In this document: positions 14,050 through 27,038 of the stretch, piece after piece | Numbering within the stretch: the first letter of the stretch is position 1 | Layout: every line of letters begins with the position of its first letter | DNA from: Torreya grandis | Taxonomy: Eukaryota > Streptophyta > Pinopsida > Cupressales > Taxaceae | Direction of reading: 5' to 3' | Assembly (NCBI GenBank): GCA_037957365.1 | Contig: JARHVA010003261.1 | Span: 124,001-188,000, forward strand | Length of the DNA stretch: 64,000 bases | Program-made: the position numbers and the translations under genes | Notes under the pieces: generated by a model | Seen by the model: only the letters and a program-made list of their open reading frames with translations | Databases searched by the model: none | Told to the model about the DNA's origin: nothing

Positions 14050-15373
14050 TGATGAATCATGCAATAGGTGAAATTTCAAATATTATAAACTTATTTTTAG
14101 GTCCATGATTTCTAAAACTCTTTAGCCATGTTTTTTATATTTTCCTACCAAAGCGCTAAGAAAACATGATGCATATATTAACTATCTTTATATGAATGAA
14201 ATAGTTTTAATTTGTGATTAAGATTCATTATGATTATATTTATTATGACTGGTTTATTTATAGATTATGTGTTTAATGAATGTGAATAAAATAGACTAGC
14301 ATGAAATAATTATAGGTAATGATAACCCATATCAACTAAGTAATGAGCTTTTAGCTTCTTGAAGTCTGCATGTCAAGCTCGTAACAACTGCCAACAACCT
14401 ATTTTGACATATAATATTTGTAACATTATCTTAATTATATTACCCATTATAATAGAAGTTGAATAATAGATCTTGCATGCCAAAATATGATAGTTATAGT
14501 TGAAGGAATCTGATAATGGATATTATTTATTGGGCCTCACTTTTATTATTATTAGCTCTCAAAATAGAACTTCCCATATTTCACTTTCTTGTAACCATTA
14601 TTGGCAACATTATCTTAGATTAGAATTAATCCTATATTTTTTTTGTACTCTTATAATTTCTTGTTAATTATTAATAAATGGCCACCTCTATATATAATGT
14701 GGTAGGGACATAGACCATGGGTAATAGAGTAATAGAATGTTTGAGTGTTAATGACAACATTACTTTCAATAGTTATATTTGTAACCAATGGTGTATGATT
14801 ATTTAATTGATACAATATTATGAATGAAATAAATATTTTGAAGTAAAAGCATTAAAATTTAAGAGGAAGATTATAACTCAACCCAAGTGAGGAGGGTCCC
14901 CTTAGAAGGATTTATAGTGAATATATTAGCTTGTTAGATCAGTTAATTAGAATTTGTGTGAAAGTATATATTTATATCTTTTGAATGTTGCATATGTGTG
15001 AGCTAAGTATTGTGATTAATTACTAAATTATTTAATTAAGTTTCAATTATTATTAAATTATTATAGGAAGTTTACACTACATTTAATTGAATTCAATTGA
15101 TTTAATTCCTACAAGTGTGATTTAATTCCAAGTACTTTTAATTCATGTAATCTACTTTATGTGTGTTACTATTAATAATTTATATAAATCAATAAGTGAG
15201 TAAGTGTTACACATACTTGTCAACACTTGGCAAATCTAAATACAACCTGGATTGATAATTTATGAATTAGATTATTTTATAAATCAAGTGGATGCCCTGT
15301 CTTGTAAGATTAGGTTGTACATTTAGAGATTGGTCTATGATATTTTAATTGGTGGTTCAAAATTTTTTCATCA
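14050..15373 (+). repeat. Element A 5' LTR
   Basis: Starts TGATGAATCATG and ends TTTTTTCATCA. It aligns along its length with 39,523-40,847, sharing for example TATTTTCCTACCAA and AAGAAAACATGATGCATAT near the start and TAGAGATTGGTCTATG near the end. Confidence 0.88.
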
Positions 15374-15376
15374 TTT

Positions 15377-15395
15377 TGGTGATGTTCCTGATGAT
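15377..15395 (+). promoter_or_regulatory. Primer-binding site of element A (tRNA-Asp type, decayed)
   Basis: TGGTGATGTTCCTGATGAT lies three bases after the LTR. It matches the plant tRNA-Asp primer site TGGCGCCGTTGCCGGGGAT at about 12 of 19 positions, and several of the differences are C-to-T or G-to-A. This type of site is common in the Athila and Tat lineages. Confidence 0.65.
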
Positions 15396-16089
15396 GATGT
15401 CACAACACTTATATCTCAAATATTGATAAACTCTTTTGATTTTCAAATATTTACTATAGTTTTTACTACTTTCCTAGTTACATTTACTAATTTCTAGACA
15501 TATGTTTTAAGTTTTGAAAAAGTAGATTAGTAAAAAAATAAAAAATGCATATTTTACTAACCCTATGTAGGGCAGGGTAGAAAAAATACAAATTGAATTT
15601 GGTTAATTTGTATGCATAAGGAATGGTATATTCATGCCTAAATAGTAAATTTTACTACAAGAACATAGTTATAACCTATATAAATTTAATATCATGAATA
15701 AATATTTGAAGCCAATCCATAATGGCAATTATAAGAGTTAGGTAAGGAAGATTTATTGACTAAAATGGTAGCACAAGCTAAGAATTAGGAGGAAAGGTAT
15801 TTTCATACCCCTAAAAAGGACCATTCTACATGATTTTTTGGGAATCATACTTGGGCACCTCATACTCAATAATTTGACATTCAAATCCCTCTGGACTCTC
15901 CCAAATGTCTTGCCAAGATAACATTTAAAACCCTTTTGGATCATAAGAGGAACATCAAAAATGTAAAATATATTGAATTAGACATGCTCTTTATTGGATA
16001 ACCATCAGAGTCCTAAAGAAATTCCAATAATTTAACCCCATATAGGAGACACTCTTTTCCCTTATAAAATCCCAAACTTTCCATTTAAC

Positions 16090-17960
16090 ACTCACCAGGG
16101 ATTATAGAGATTGATGAAGAACTCAAGGAGTGGGTGACAAAAGCTTATGGTCTATGAATAGTAAGGAAATTCATGGAGGACAATCAAGAAGAGAACACTA
16201 CCAATGAGTCTGTAAACTTTGAATTATCCATCTATACTCCTATATGGAATGCGCTTATGAAGAGTATCCCCCATTATTCCCTTCTTAATTTTATGGGGAA
16301 ATAAAGTGAGGATACAAATACATTCCTCTTTTAGTTTGATGTTTTATGCCATAATTTTTATTATAATTAAGATGCTCAAAAGCTGAAGTTATTTCTAAGA
16401 ACACTCAAGGATGTAACCCTTAGATGGTCTATAGGACTAGAAAAGTATGCAATTTCCACTTAAGAATAAATTAAGGAGAATTTCCTTTCCAAATATTAAT
16501 ATTATTGTTGAGGAAGGAACTATAAGAAATATGACATCATCAAGATGATACAAGAGGAGGATGAATCACTAAAATACTACATGGAATGGTTTATGTTTAG
16601 CCTACAAAAATCCTAGTAGACTACAATAAAAAGAGAATCTGTAAGATCAATATTCTTGAAAGGAGTTAGATAAGATTTCTTAGAGGTTTTATACCTAATG
16701 AGTGTAGGATATGTCTCAATTTTATCATTTGATGAAATATCATGTGCATGCAAGAGTTACTAAAGCTTCACAATGAGCAAAATCCATAGTACAAAGATAA
16801 TTCCTTCATCATTTGTAAATGGAATCTCAAAAACTAAGGTAAGAAATTTTCTTTAGGATATGAAGAAATATATCATTAGACATATGGATACTTTATTTTA
16901 TACATTGCACACAAGGAAAAATCAATAATAAATAAAGGAAGATTTGATGGTTTATTGTTGAATTATCACAAGGAAAAAGTGGATTGTAAATTATAGGCTA
17001 TTAGAGTGAAAGTGGCTAGCATAATAGAGGAGGATCTTGAAAAATTATAATTACATGTAATTTATGGAGAAGGAGAAAAAAATTTCTATGTATCACAAAG
17101 AAGACAATGGACACATAGGACTAACAATAAAGGTATGCCACCAAACTTGCATTTCAAATTCTCAATTCTTGGTTGTTCCTAATTATGGATCAAGTTATTG
17201 GAAAAATATGTAACCCCAAAACTAGAATTGGTTACAACTAAATTTCCTTTCCCTAAATAATTATAATCCACCCCAAACTCAGCCTAGGACATCCTAAAAT
17301 TGGCAAGCATAACCCTCACAAAATTGACCTTAGTAAACTCCATATTAAAACCAACAATGATCACAACCCTCAAATTCATGGCATCAACCATGGAGGAGTA
17401 ACCAACCTTGGATCTACCAAAATGTTGGATTTCCCCAGCTATAAAAATTACAACCATAATTACCTATTTTAATGTGAAATACATGAGCAAATCTTAGATG
17501 ACCATAATTGCCTACCCAATCTATACTAAATCCCACCAATAAATTAGCTCAACCAATACAAGCTATTGAAATAATGCAATATCCAACCTACACTATGGAT
17601 ATAAAAGAATTCAACCTTTGTTTAGGACATATTATTCCACAACCCATGCCACCTATGATCATCAAATATCCTTAGGAGAATTTAGACACCCATACTAATA
17701 CATCATAATTTAACCTAATGTTACTCTTGAACCAAGCTCCACTATAACACAAGAAGGGCATACAAACCCTCCTTTCCCAAAAAGGTTGAAAATTCAACCT
17801 CCTAATCCAGAACCCAAATTTGATTTCTTAGGACAATTGAATAATATGTGTCAAGATCACACTATTTTATGCCATAAATTATGTTTCCATCTACAATAAA
17901 ATTATTTATGAACTATTCCTAAAGAAACCTAGCAATAAAAGGAAGGATCCAAAGATTTTC
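16090..17960 (+). pseudogene. Element A gag remnant
   Basis: A much-interrupted + strand reading contains gag-like segments: FLRTLKDVTLRW near 16.4 kb, then IQEEDESLKYYMEWF and a later FDEISCACKSY block near 16.55-16.77 kb, followed by a Pro/Asn-rich linker at 17.1-17.9 kb. It would encode the structural protein of the particle. Stops and frame changes occur every 20-60 codons. The position between primer site and protease supports the call. Confidence 0.6.
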
Positions 17961-18019
17961 CAAGTATTTGGAAAACTTATGGACATTATGTTAGGTAACA
18001 TTGTCCCACTAAAGTTTTT

Positions 18020-18350
18020 TTCATCCTAATATCCCTATAGTTAATGTAAACATTCATGAAAATATCATACCTAATACATTGATTGATTTAGGAGTATCCA
18101 TCAATGTCATGTCTATGGAAACCATGCATAAACTTGGACTAAAATGGCTTCACCCAATGCCTAAAATTCTATAAATGGATAATATATACACAATCAAACT
18201 AAAAGGAATGATTGAATATTTAGTCATCACTATGAATTCATGGGAATATCCATCTGATTTCATAATCCTACAACCAAAGAGAAACATAGGAGGATATTCA
18301 CTTATCTTAGGAAGACCATGGATAGCTATAGCTATTACTTTTGTTTGATA
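18020..18350 (+). pseudogene. Element A aspartic protease remnant
   Basis: One frame reads VNVNIHENIIPNTLIDLGVS, then SINVMSMETMHKLGL and, near the end, YSLILGRPWIA. This is the plant Ty3 protease layout with LID(S/T)G-like and LGRPW motifs. The active-site triplet is DLG instead of DSG/DTG (about 18,082-18,092), and a stop lies in the middle, so it is dead. A 114-residue ORF follows at 18,579-18,923, in the protease-RT linker; I do not recognise it. Confidence 0.65.
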
Positions 18351-18959
18351 TATATTAGGAAATATGTTAGTTTCAAATGGTATTGACTATAATAAATTAG
18401 TGCTATATCCACTAGCCAAACCTTTGTATGAACTAGAATAATATCCATAGGTACAAGAGGTGGATGAGGAACAATTTTATTTATAAAATATATTTACACA
18501 TTATATTAGTATACCATATAACTAAGATATCAAGAGGAATACATAATCCTTTCTCATATATTAAAAAATACCTATCAAATGGATTCAAAAATAGATAATC
18601 TCTTACAATGTATACCATGTCCTCTCATAAACATTATCCCTAAAATAGGTCCCTTTGATGTTGCAAGAGATAGTGGAACCTTTCATAATCTACTCCCACA
18701 TGATTTTAGATATTCTCCACCATTAGGTAACATATATGAGTTTATCTCTATCCAAACAAGTGAAAATATTTCCAAAATAACACCTCGATATAAACAAGTT
18801 AGAACCTCAACAAGAAACCAAGTTAGCCACCATACTTTGAAAACACAAAATAAATTTTACTTGGGATTCAAATTATATGAGATGAATTTATTTAGATCTA
18901 TTTACCCATCATATCTACATTAAGGAAGTGTGTAAACCCATTTACCAACCAAAATTATG

Positions 18960-20190
18960 CATGACTCTTGTTATCAAAGATAGTCAAAATAGAGTTACAA
19001 AAACTATTATATGCAATGTTTGTTTATCCTATTTTGATAGTAAATGAATTTAACCACTTGTTATTATACCTAAAAAATTAGGTAAATGGTGTATATGTGT
19101 GGTCTATAGGTAATTAAATTTAGCTACAATGAAAGATCATTTTCCACCCCCTTTCATTGATTAAGTTATTGACACGTTAGCAAAAAATAAGTAATTCTCA
19201 TTTCTTTATGTATTTAGTGACTAAAATTATATTAGAATATATCTTGAGGACCAATATAAGACTAAATTTACATGGTCTTGGGGTACTTATGATTATGTTG
19301 TACTTTCATTTGGTTTGTGAAATGCTCTAGCCAACTTTCAAATGGCTATCTTAATCATATTTTCTTATCCATCCTGTGATTGTGCTCAAATATACATGGA
19401 TGAATTCACATTATATGGGGAAACATATGGTGAATCCCTCTAAAATATTGAAAATTACTTCAATGCTATCAAGACAACTAGTTGTCCCTGAGTCATGGAA
19501 AAAGCTACATGATGATGATTGAAGGCATTGTCTTAGGACATCACATCTCACCTATAGGTATTAAGGTAGACATACCAAAATAAACATAATCATAGACTTA
19601 ATAATTCCAAGAAATAAAATAGATGTCAAAATTTTATTAGGACATGTTGGCTATTACCATAGATTCATTAAAGATTTTAGTAAAATTACAACAACTTTAT
19701 TTGTTTTACTTTCTAAGGATGTTTATTTTGTTTGGACTAATAAATGTCAAAAATAATTATAATAAATCAAAGACATTAAAATAAATCAAATATTAAGAAG
19801 ACCTAATTAGACATTGTTCTTTCATATTTATACAGATGATTCTAATACTACACTAGAAACCATCCTTGGTCAGAAGGAATAGTCCTTGAGCTATGACATA
19901 TACTTTATCTAAAAAAAAAACCTTCAAGGTTCCATCTCAATTAGATGGTAACACATTTTTTTTAATAATGTATTATATGCTATCAATAAGTTTAGACACT
20001 ACATTACCATTTATCTAGTTTTTATCCATACTGATCATGCAATAATTAGGTATTTAATGGATAAACCCAAAGTCACTACAAGGATAATTAAATGGTTTAT
20101 TTTAATATAGTAATTTGATATTACTATTGTAGATAGATTAGGAAAAGATATTGTAGTTACATATGTTTATCATGATTGTAATCTAGGGAA
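18960..20190 (+). pseudogene. Element A reverse transcriptase and RNase H remnant
   Basis: Recognisable RT blocks in order are VIIPKKLGKWCICVVYR, ATMKDHFPPPFID, FSFLYVFSDYNYIRI-like, TFTW-like WGTYDYVVLSFGL and IYMDEFTLYGET. The fingers/palm pattern is that of Athila/Tat RTs. The first catalytic Asp block (FLDGFSGYNQI in the family) has become FLYVFSD, and the YMDD box is YMDE (19,393-19,404), so the enzyme would be inactive even without its stops. The connection block GHVGYYHRFIKDFSKI follows near 19.64 kb, and RNase H traces (FHIYTDDSNTTLETILGQ, AINKFRHYITIY, HTDHAIIRYLMDKPK) lie at 19.83-20.1 kb. Confidence 0.8.
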
Positions 20191-20289
20191 CAAAGTCTAA
20201 TATTAAATGACTCTTTTCTTAATAAACATCTTTTTACATTAATATTTAACACTTTTTGGTATGTATACATTGCTAAATACATGTATTTT

Positions 20290-21520
20290 AATTTCTCCCT
20301 CAACATTTCTTCCAAAATATATGCATAATTTGATCACCAAAAGTGGTCAATACTCTTGGATCTCTATATATCTTTTTGTCATTGGACCTGATTTAGTCAT
20401 GTGTTAATGTATCTATGAAGACAAGGTTGTTGACATCCTTAAAACATGTCATGATGAACCTTATGGGGTTATTTTTGATGTAAAAAGTACTATCATCAAT
20501 ATTATAATTATAGGATACTATTATCCTACTTTAATAAGGATTCCTTTGAATATACCTAACAGTATGATCAATGTCAATGTATGGGGAAACCCACATATTT
20601 AGATGAGATGACACTTTAGTATCAACTAGTTTCTCAACCATTTGATAAATGTGGAGTTGATTTTGTTGGCCTAATAGATCCTAAATCCAACAATAAATAG
20701 TACTTACTAGTTTACAAGGATTATAGGACTAAATGGGTAAAAGTGAAAGCCTTAACCCATGCAAGAGATGTAAAAGTTATAATGTTTTTATAAAAATAAA
20801 GTTCCACCTATTATGGAGTACCATGAGATATTTTTATATACCAAGGGCCTCAATTTACATCTAATATCATAGTTTACCTTATCTGATAATATGAAATTAG
20901 GCACAATATATCCACCCCATATCATCCTCAATCTAATGGACAGGTAAAAGTCACAAATAGAGATTTAGAGAATATCCTCACCAAAATAGCTGATGTACAT
21001 CATAAATATTAGGAGACTCATATTCCTAAATCAATTTGGGCATACCAAATTACATGGAAGGACACAACTAGCCTCACTCTATATGAATTTGTCTATGGAA
21101 AGAAACTAGCCCCCCTCCATTTAATTTGAGCATAAAATTTTGAGGGTAACATTATAATTTAGCCTAGATATATCGCAAGCATATATGGAATGATTAATGA
21201 AATTGAATACTTTGGATGAACTTTGAAGATAGGCATTATATCATACTAAATTAGTGCATCAACAAAGGATAAGATGGCATGAGAAGCACATCATGACAAG
21301 AGACCTTCAACAAAGATATTAGGCCCTACTTTTTGATTCCAAGTATAAAGATCATAAAGGAAAAGCTAAAAAATAAATCTCCTGAGACTTAAGAAATAAA
21401 GGATTTTTTTTATAATTGAAATGTCAAATTGTACTCCATTAACCCTATACACTTTCACTTATTCATTAATGGTCATAATTTCAAACTATACAAAAAGCCT
21501 CTTTACAAGGAGAGTTTCAA
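20290..21520 (+). pseudogene. Element A integrase remnant
   Basis: A zinc-finger region (TCHDEPYG, then GYYYPTLIRIP) is followed by core segments: CGVDFVGLIDPKS near 20.65 kb, YQGPQFTSNI near 20.84 kb and STPYHPQSNGQVKVTNRDLE near 20.91-20.97 kb. The C-terminal part includes FDSKYKDHKGKAKK and INGHNFKLYKKPL at 21.33-21.5 kb. The second and third catalytic acidic residues are changed (family SD.G.QF to YQGPQF; QxE to QVK). Several in-frame stops confirm that it is dead. Element C inserted about 70 bp after the end of this domain. Confidence 0.78.
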
Positions 21521-21845
21521 TCGATAGCTTCTACACACCTTGTATTTGCCTTATTCCTCTAGAGACATTGATTTTACATCAACATGATATTTGATGCAGA
21601 GAGACATCATTCTCGACTCTGCATATGCCTCTAACTCTAATACTTGCAACTATCTCTCTATTGTATTCAATCTTCACTATCTCCTCTTTTTAGTCTAGTC
21701 TCTCTTGTTTCATTCTTAATGCTTCAAGTCATAAATTCCTTATCCACACTTCTTTGACACATATTTATGGATTATATAGGATTATTTTACCATATCTAAT
21801 TTGATTCATAATCCTTATCCTCATTATTTCCTTAAGCCCTCTTTG

Positions 21846-23122
21846 TGTAATGTACCTTTCTTAGGGGCTCCTTTTTCCTACAAAAATCTCTGATACCACT
21901 TTGATATCCCCTCCAAACAGGGAATATAGCAACACAAAAACTCTAAACAAAGATACAATTTCTGTTGAATAAATTCAGAAGATAACAATAATATAGTCTC
22001 TCAATAGCAAATCACAAATCTTATCACTTGTCCTTCTAAACTATTACAATTACAGTCCTCTCTTATGCATATAAAAATATGAAATACAGTCTTGAAAACC
22101 CTAGCTTTGCAAATCTGGAAATTGGGTTTGAATCTATAAATTCTGTCTCAACCTGCTGTGTCGAACACACAGTCGCCGGCATCGGTCGATATATTGCCAA
22201 CGTCGGTCACTGTAGGTCCTTCTTTGCTGATGTCGGTCTTCAGTCAGCCGATGTTGGTCACTGGGGATCTCAGTCTACCGAGGTCGGTGTCTGCGTGGAT
22301 CTGTACGGACCTGTACAGACTTCGTACGGCTGCCAATTAAGCACAACTTCCCTATTTTCAACCCCTGATCTGAAAATATATGTCTCTAGTACATAAGATC
22401 TCTAGCTGTATAATTTATTGAATCAAAACATAAAGAAATAAATACCTGGAATATCTATAATAACTTCTGTGTGAAGTTATCTCTCAACCCTGTAAATTCT
22501 GTGATAACTTCTGGATGAAGCTATCTCTCAATTTGGCAATAGATCAGCTAATATTTCATAGCCTCTGAATTGCACACACTGAAGAGGGAAAGTTCTCCAA
22601 TGTAAATGGAATCCTGGAACCCTAGGCTCAGTCTTCACAGAAGAATTCTTCAAAATCAATAATCAATAATCAATGGCTTATCAATAATGGCCTCCATGAG
22701 AAACCCTTATACCCTCAAAAAGATATGCTTTCACTAATTAGGGTTTCTTAAATTAGAATTAGGGTTTCTAATTAAAAATAGGCTAAATAATTAATATTTG
22801 ATTAAATCAATCAAATATTAATATCTCCCTCAATACATGTCAGATCCTCGAATCGTTTGAAGCTGGTGAACCAGGGAGTGATTCCACACATGACCATACC
22901 AAAATAAAGGCGCTCCCCTGCATGTCAAATATCCCTAAATAATAGGAGCTTAGGCCTAATGTGTCTAAAACAATCCTGAATGAAAACCAAATGTAGAAAT
23001 TTTGTGAATCAAAGTCAAGCCAAGCTCCATTATGACCTTCTATCCATCCTATTAGCCTACGAAGGTCGCATAATAGGCTAATCATCAAGACAGTCAATGT
23101 CCACAAAAAAGGGGACATTACA
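21846..23122 (-). mobile_element. Element D: lone LTR-like insertion with internal primer site
   Basis: The 1,277-bp insertion begins TGTAATGT and ends ACATTACA (8-bp perfect terminal inverted repeat), with a perfect TSD CTTTG at 21,841-21,845 and 23,123-23,127. It interrupts an LTR of C. On the minus strand TGGTATCAGAG, an 11/11 match to the plant tRNA-iMet primer site, lies at 21,898-21,888, just after a TG...CA segment covering 23,122-21,902 (1,221 bp). It therefore looks like one LTR, a primer site and 42 bp more, and not a plain solo LTR. The 22,140-22,335 block is unusually CpG-rich. Two overlapping short + ORFs (22,079-22,396; 22,158-22,340) have no recognisable motif. Confidence 0.82.
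21888..21898 (-). promoter_or_regulatory. tRNA-iMet-type primer site inside element D
   Basis: Minus strand TGGTATCAGAG, separated by three bases from an apparent LTR end (…GATATCA). Confidence 0.75.
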
Positions 23123-24240
23123 CTTTGTAACTCTTCTCAATGTAACTCTTTCATAAAGGTTCATGAGCAAACTTGCTCAAAACTTGATTTAGGTTTCCTT
23201 GATTCTATGAAGGTTCTGTTGATCATTTCAATGCTAAAAAAAACCTTCATTTAACTCTTATCCAATCCACACATCATCTTACTACAACTTTACCACCATT
23301 TTTTGCTTCATTTCTTTGTCTAGGACTCCTTGTAGCCTTTTTTGGTCCTTTTTCAATTGTAAAGACAAGATAGGATAGTAATTTGGAATCTAAAAACATT
23401 ATTAGATACCATCTATCCCTCTTCTACTTCATAAGAAGTTTTAAGACCCAAATCATTAGATAGACTACTTTTCTCAATCAATTTTTATTCAATGAGGTTT
23501 CTTAAACTCTTATTTTATACACAATCACCATATTATGTATGTATTAATGTTGTATAGGTCTAAAACTATCATAATTTTCACAACTTTTTGATCGTTAATT
23601 CACTTAGAATGAAGTTTTTAGTTTTCAAACCCTAGGTTAGGTTTGAGTAGGTCTATGCATGGTTGAAAGGGGTAGAAATGGTTTTAAATGACTTCAAAAA
23701 AAATTATAACCTTTCTAACACTAGTATAGGATCTATCTTAATCCTCTTAAGCATATTCAAATCTTAATCTACCTTGAATAAAGCCAAACACCCTTTAAAA
23801 TTCCATTTTCTTAGCATTCTGGGCACATAGTTGATAATAAACTAACATAAAGTTTCTTTCAATGGATGGAAATACTCAATGAATTAGATCATTAAACAAG
23901 ATCATATTTTCCTTTATAAACCTTCATATTCTCTTAAGGCTTTCAAAACTTAAATAACCTCTCAAGACTACCAATCATGTATTTCTTTCTCATCTTTCTA
24001 AACATTATACACCCACAAAATTTGCTTTTAGTGGATTGTGGGAGGCTCCACTTGACTCTTGACTCTTCTAAAAGGATTTTATAAACTTATAGATAGTTTA
24101 AATAGGTATTATAACCCATTATCCATACTACTCAACATATAACCACTTTGAATTAAATTCTAGCCAATAATTCTATCACCTACATTCTTGACTGTTGAAG
24201 AAAACATGGTTCTCCAAAGTTTAGGTAAAATGATTTTTTC

Positions 24241-25504
24241 TGTAAAGACTCAACTTAACAAAATGAAACTATCAAAACAATAATGGTGTAGAGGCTCAAC
24301 TTAACAAAATGAAACTATCAAACCAATAATTCATAGGCTTGTAGCCCTGCTGGGTCTGATTTTTGGCCATATCTTTCACAAAACACCTAATATCCAAAAA
24401 ATATAAATTTTTCCAGATACCCATTTGGAAGTTACATAACATATTTAAAAAGCAGGTATAGTTGTTTTGTACGGAATGGTACTGTTGACCCCTATAGCAG
24501 ACCTAATTAGGCCTCTTAGCAACCCTGTTTTAGTGTTTGGGAGAGTTTGGGGTTGAGTTAGATCATTAATTTTTTGGGAGATGTGCCATATGACATAATA
24601 ACATTAATAAAATTAAAAAAAACCTTTTATTTAACACAAAACTATCTTAAAATCTCGTTGTTATATTCAGGTACTCAGAATTGTAGGAAAACAAGGTTAA
24701 AACACAAGTATACAAGAAAACTCACTTTACCATATAGTAAGGACATGAAAATTTTTATAGAAGCAAAAAATGATAAACCCACAAAAACTAAAAATTTTGG
24801 TAATTTCATACTATACGGTTCATGAGATAATCAAAACTCTAGTTAGGGTCTAGTTTACACCAAATTTGAGCTACGGGGAGCATCCTAGGGAGTTAATAGC
24901 CCAAATAAATTTTATTGGTCTTGTATTAACCTCCTCTATAATATTGAGTAGTCAAAAATAATATAATAACTTCTTAATTACTGACTGCAAACTTCTTCCT
25001 TGTTGCCCTGTCTGGTCTACATACATAGTCTTGAGGAAAGATTGAACAAAACAAAACAAATGACTCCAAACAAAAAATTCCCATTCATTAATTCACCAAT
25101 AATATATACATATACACCTATTCCACATGAAAATCCCCCATACAAACCATATTTTCTCAACTTAGATACTCAAATCCTATACTAGGCTTCACACAACAAC
25201 CTCCCAAAATGAGTAAAACAAATTTTCTAGCATAAGAAGACTTAAATCACTTAATATCTCACCCAACAGACTTGAAATCATCTGAGGATAAGATATTTGG
25301 TTTTATTTGACCAATATTTAAATATATTTGGCCTTTTTTTCTCACATATAGGTCTTATTTCATGCTTAAAGGATACTTAGAAAAAAATTTGAAAATTTGA
25401 AAACCTAAGAAATGGAGGGAAACTAACTTAGTACACCTAGACATACTAAAACTCAACCAAGAACATGATAAATACATTCCTATCATGAAGATGCTCCTTC
25501 ATCA
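24241..25504 (-). repeat. Element B 3' LTR
   Basis: Pairs with 30,181-31,444. It shows a few substitutions per 60 bp and compensating one-base indels. Confidence 0.93.
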
Positions 25505-25532
25505 TTCTTCCAAGGAGCAAAAGAAGTATTCT

Positions 25533-25759
25533 TCACTTGTTGTTTTTCTTCGTCAACTCCTCCACACTTGTGCCCAGCTTAAGGATGTCATTTGCAGTCA
25601 ACCATGTTGCATCTTCAGTTGGTAGATTCTTTCACTTAGTTAGATACCAGAAATATTCTTTGCCCCTTGTCTTTTTAGCCACTTTCTTGTCTAAAATGAT
25701 CTCAATCTCCTTTGGCACTTCCTTTGGTAGTTATTGCTCCCATTGGATAACTTCATCTA
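25533..25759 (-). pseudogene. Element B integrase C-terminal chromodomain
   Basis: After TAA at 25,731-25,733 the same frame continues LPKEVPKEIEIILDKKVA, KKTRGKEYFWYLTK, then TGA at 25,632-25,634 where the family has Trp, and EDATWLTANDILK. This is the chromodomain signature of Ty3 chromoviruses, which is thought to steer integration to marked chromatin. The frame ends at TGA 25,533-25,535, close to the 3' LTR. A short purine-rich TTGGAAGAA (25,513-25,505, minus) adjoins the LTR as a weak polypurine tract. Confidence 0.85.
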
Positions 25760-27035
25760 CCCATGTTTCAATCTCTTTAGCTGGTTGTCCTTCATAATTG
25801 TATGGATATAGATCTGCAACATTAAATATTGGAGAGATTCCAATCCCTTTTGGTAATTCTATTTCATATGCATTATTTGAAAACTTCCTTATTACCTTGC
25901 ATGGTCCTATTTTCTTTACCTTTAGCTTTTTGTATTCCCTTTTTGGGAACCTCTCTCTTCTAAGGTGAGCAAGAACAAGGTCTCCAACACTAAAACTGAC
26001 CTCTCTTTTCTTTTGATCTACTCTTAGCTTATACTTGATGGTGTTTTCTTCAAGTTTCTTCTTTACCTGTTCATGTAAATTTTGCATGCCATTAGCAAAT
26101 TCTTCTGCATCAGCACTCCTTGTCTCCATACTACTTAGATTTCTCAAATCATACACACCTCTTGGATGCATTCCATACGTAATTTTAAATGGACTCAACC
26201 CTATACTTCTATTAGGAGAATCATTATAGGCAAATTTAGCTTGTGCAAGAGCAAGATCCCATTGTTTTGGATGCATACTTACCAAGCTTCTCAAGATGTT
26301 GCCGAAGCTCCTATTGACAACCTCTGTTTGGCCATCAGTTTAGGGGTGATAGGCTAAACTAAAACTCAATTGTGTACCCAATTTCTTCCATAATGTTCTC
26401 CAAAAGTGTCCAACAAATTTGGTATCCCTGTCAGAAATAATGCTTCTAGGCAATCCATGCAATCTAACAACATCTTGAAAGAATAGATTAGCTATGTTAG
26501 TAACATCACTTGTTTTTGAGCATGGAATAAAATGAGCCATCTTTGAGAACCTATCTACCACTACAAATATGGATTCATGACCTTTTTGAGTTCTTGGCAA
26601 ACCAAGTACAAAATCCATGCTTATTAAATCCCAAGGCCTATGGGAAATGGGTAGTGGCTGGTACAAACCTGCATTTTGACTACTTACCTTGGCATATTGG
26701 CATGTTTTACACCTTTCAACAAATTTATTGACATCAATACCCATACCTAGCCAATAGTAATGAGCACTCAATTGTGCTAATGTCTTATTCTACCCAAAAT
26801 GTCCTGATAAGCTACCACTATGCTTTTCCTTCAACAAATTCTCTCTCATGGAACTCTTGGCTATGCAAACCTGGGTACCTCTAAACAACAGACCCTCTTG
26901 GACCATGAAATCTATCCAATGACTTCTATCAACCCCTACTGAATTCATGCAAGCTTCATATGGTTCCTTGAAGTTTGGATCTTCCTTATATAGCTCCTTC
27001 AAATCTTCAAATCCCAAAATGCTTACTTGAGATTC
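25760..27035 (-). pseudogene. Element B integrase
   Basis: The N-terminal zinc-binding part has HSGSLSGHFG, broken by TAG at 26,790-26,792, then CKTC. The catalytic core holds SMDFVLGLP (first Asp), IISDRDTKF (second Asp), TAA at 26,340-26,342 and then TDGQTEVVNR, whose Glu lies 35 residues after the second Asp. This gives an intact D,D-35-E set. The C-terminal part runs through VGDLVLAHLRRERFP and GISPIFNVADLYPY. It would insert the element copy into chromosomes. Confidence 0.92.
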
Positions 27036-27038
27036 CTA

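Noticed and set aside
18579..18923. 114-residue ORF as a possible separate gene
   Set aside because: Lies between protease and RT of the dead element A, where a linker is expected; no independent signals.
20290..21520. Possible endogenous pararetrovirus
   Set aside because: Integrase blocks are present and the region is bounded by LTRs with a TSD, so it is a Ty3 LTR element.
22079..22396. 105-residue ORF in element D
   Set aside because: Overlaps a second frame, lies inside an LTR-like insertion, and is explained by the low stop frequency of a CpG-rich block. No motif.
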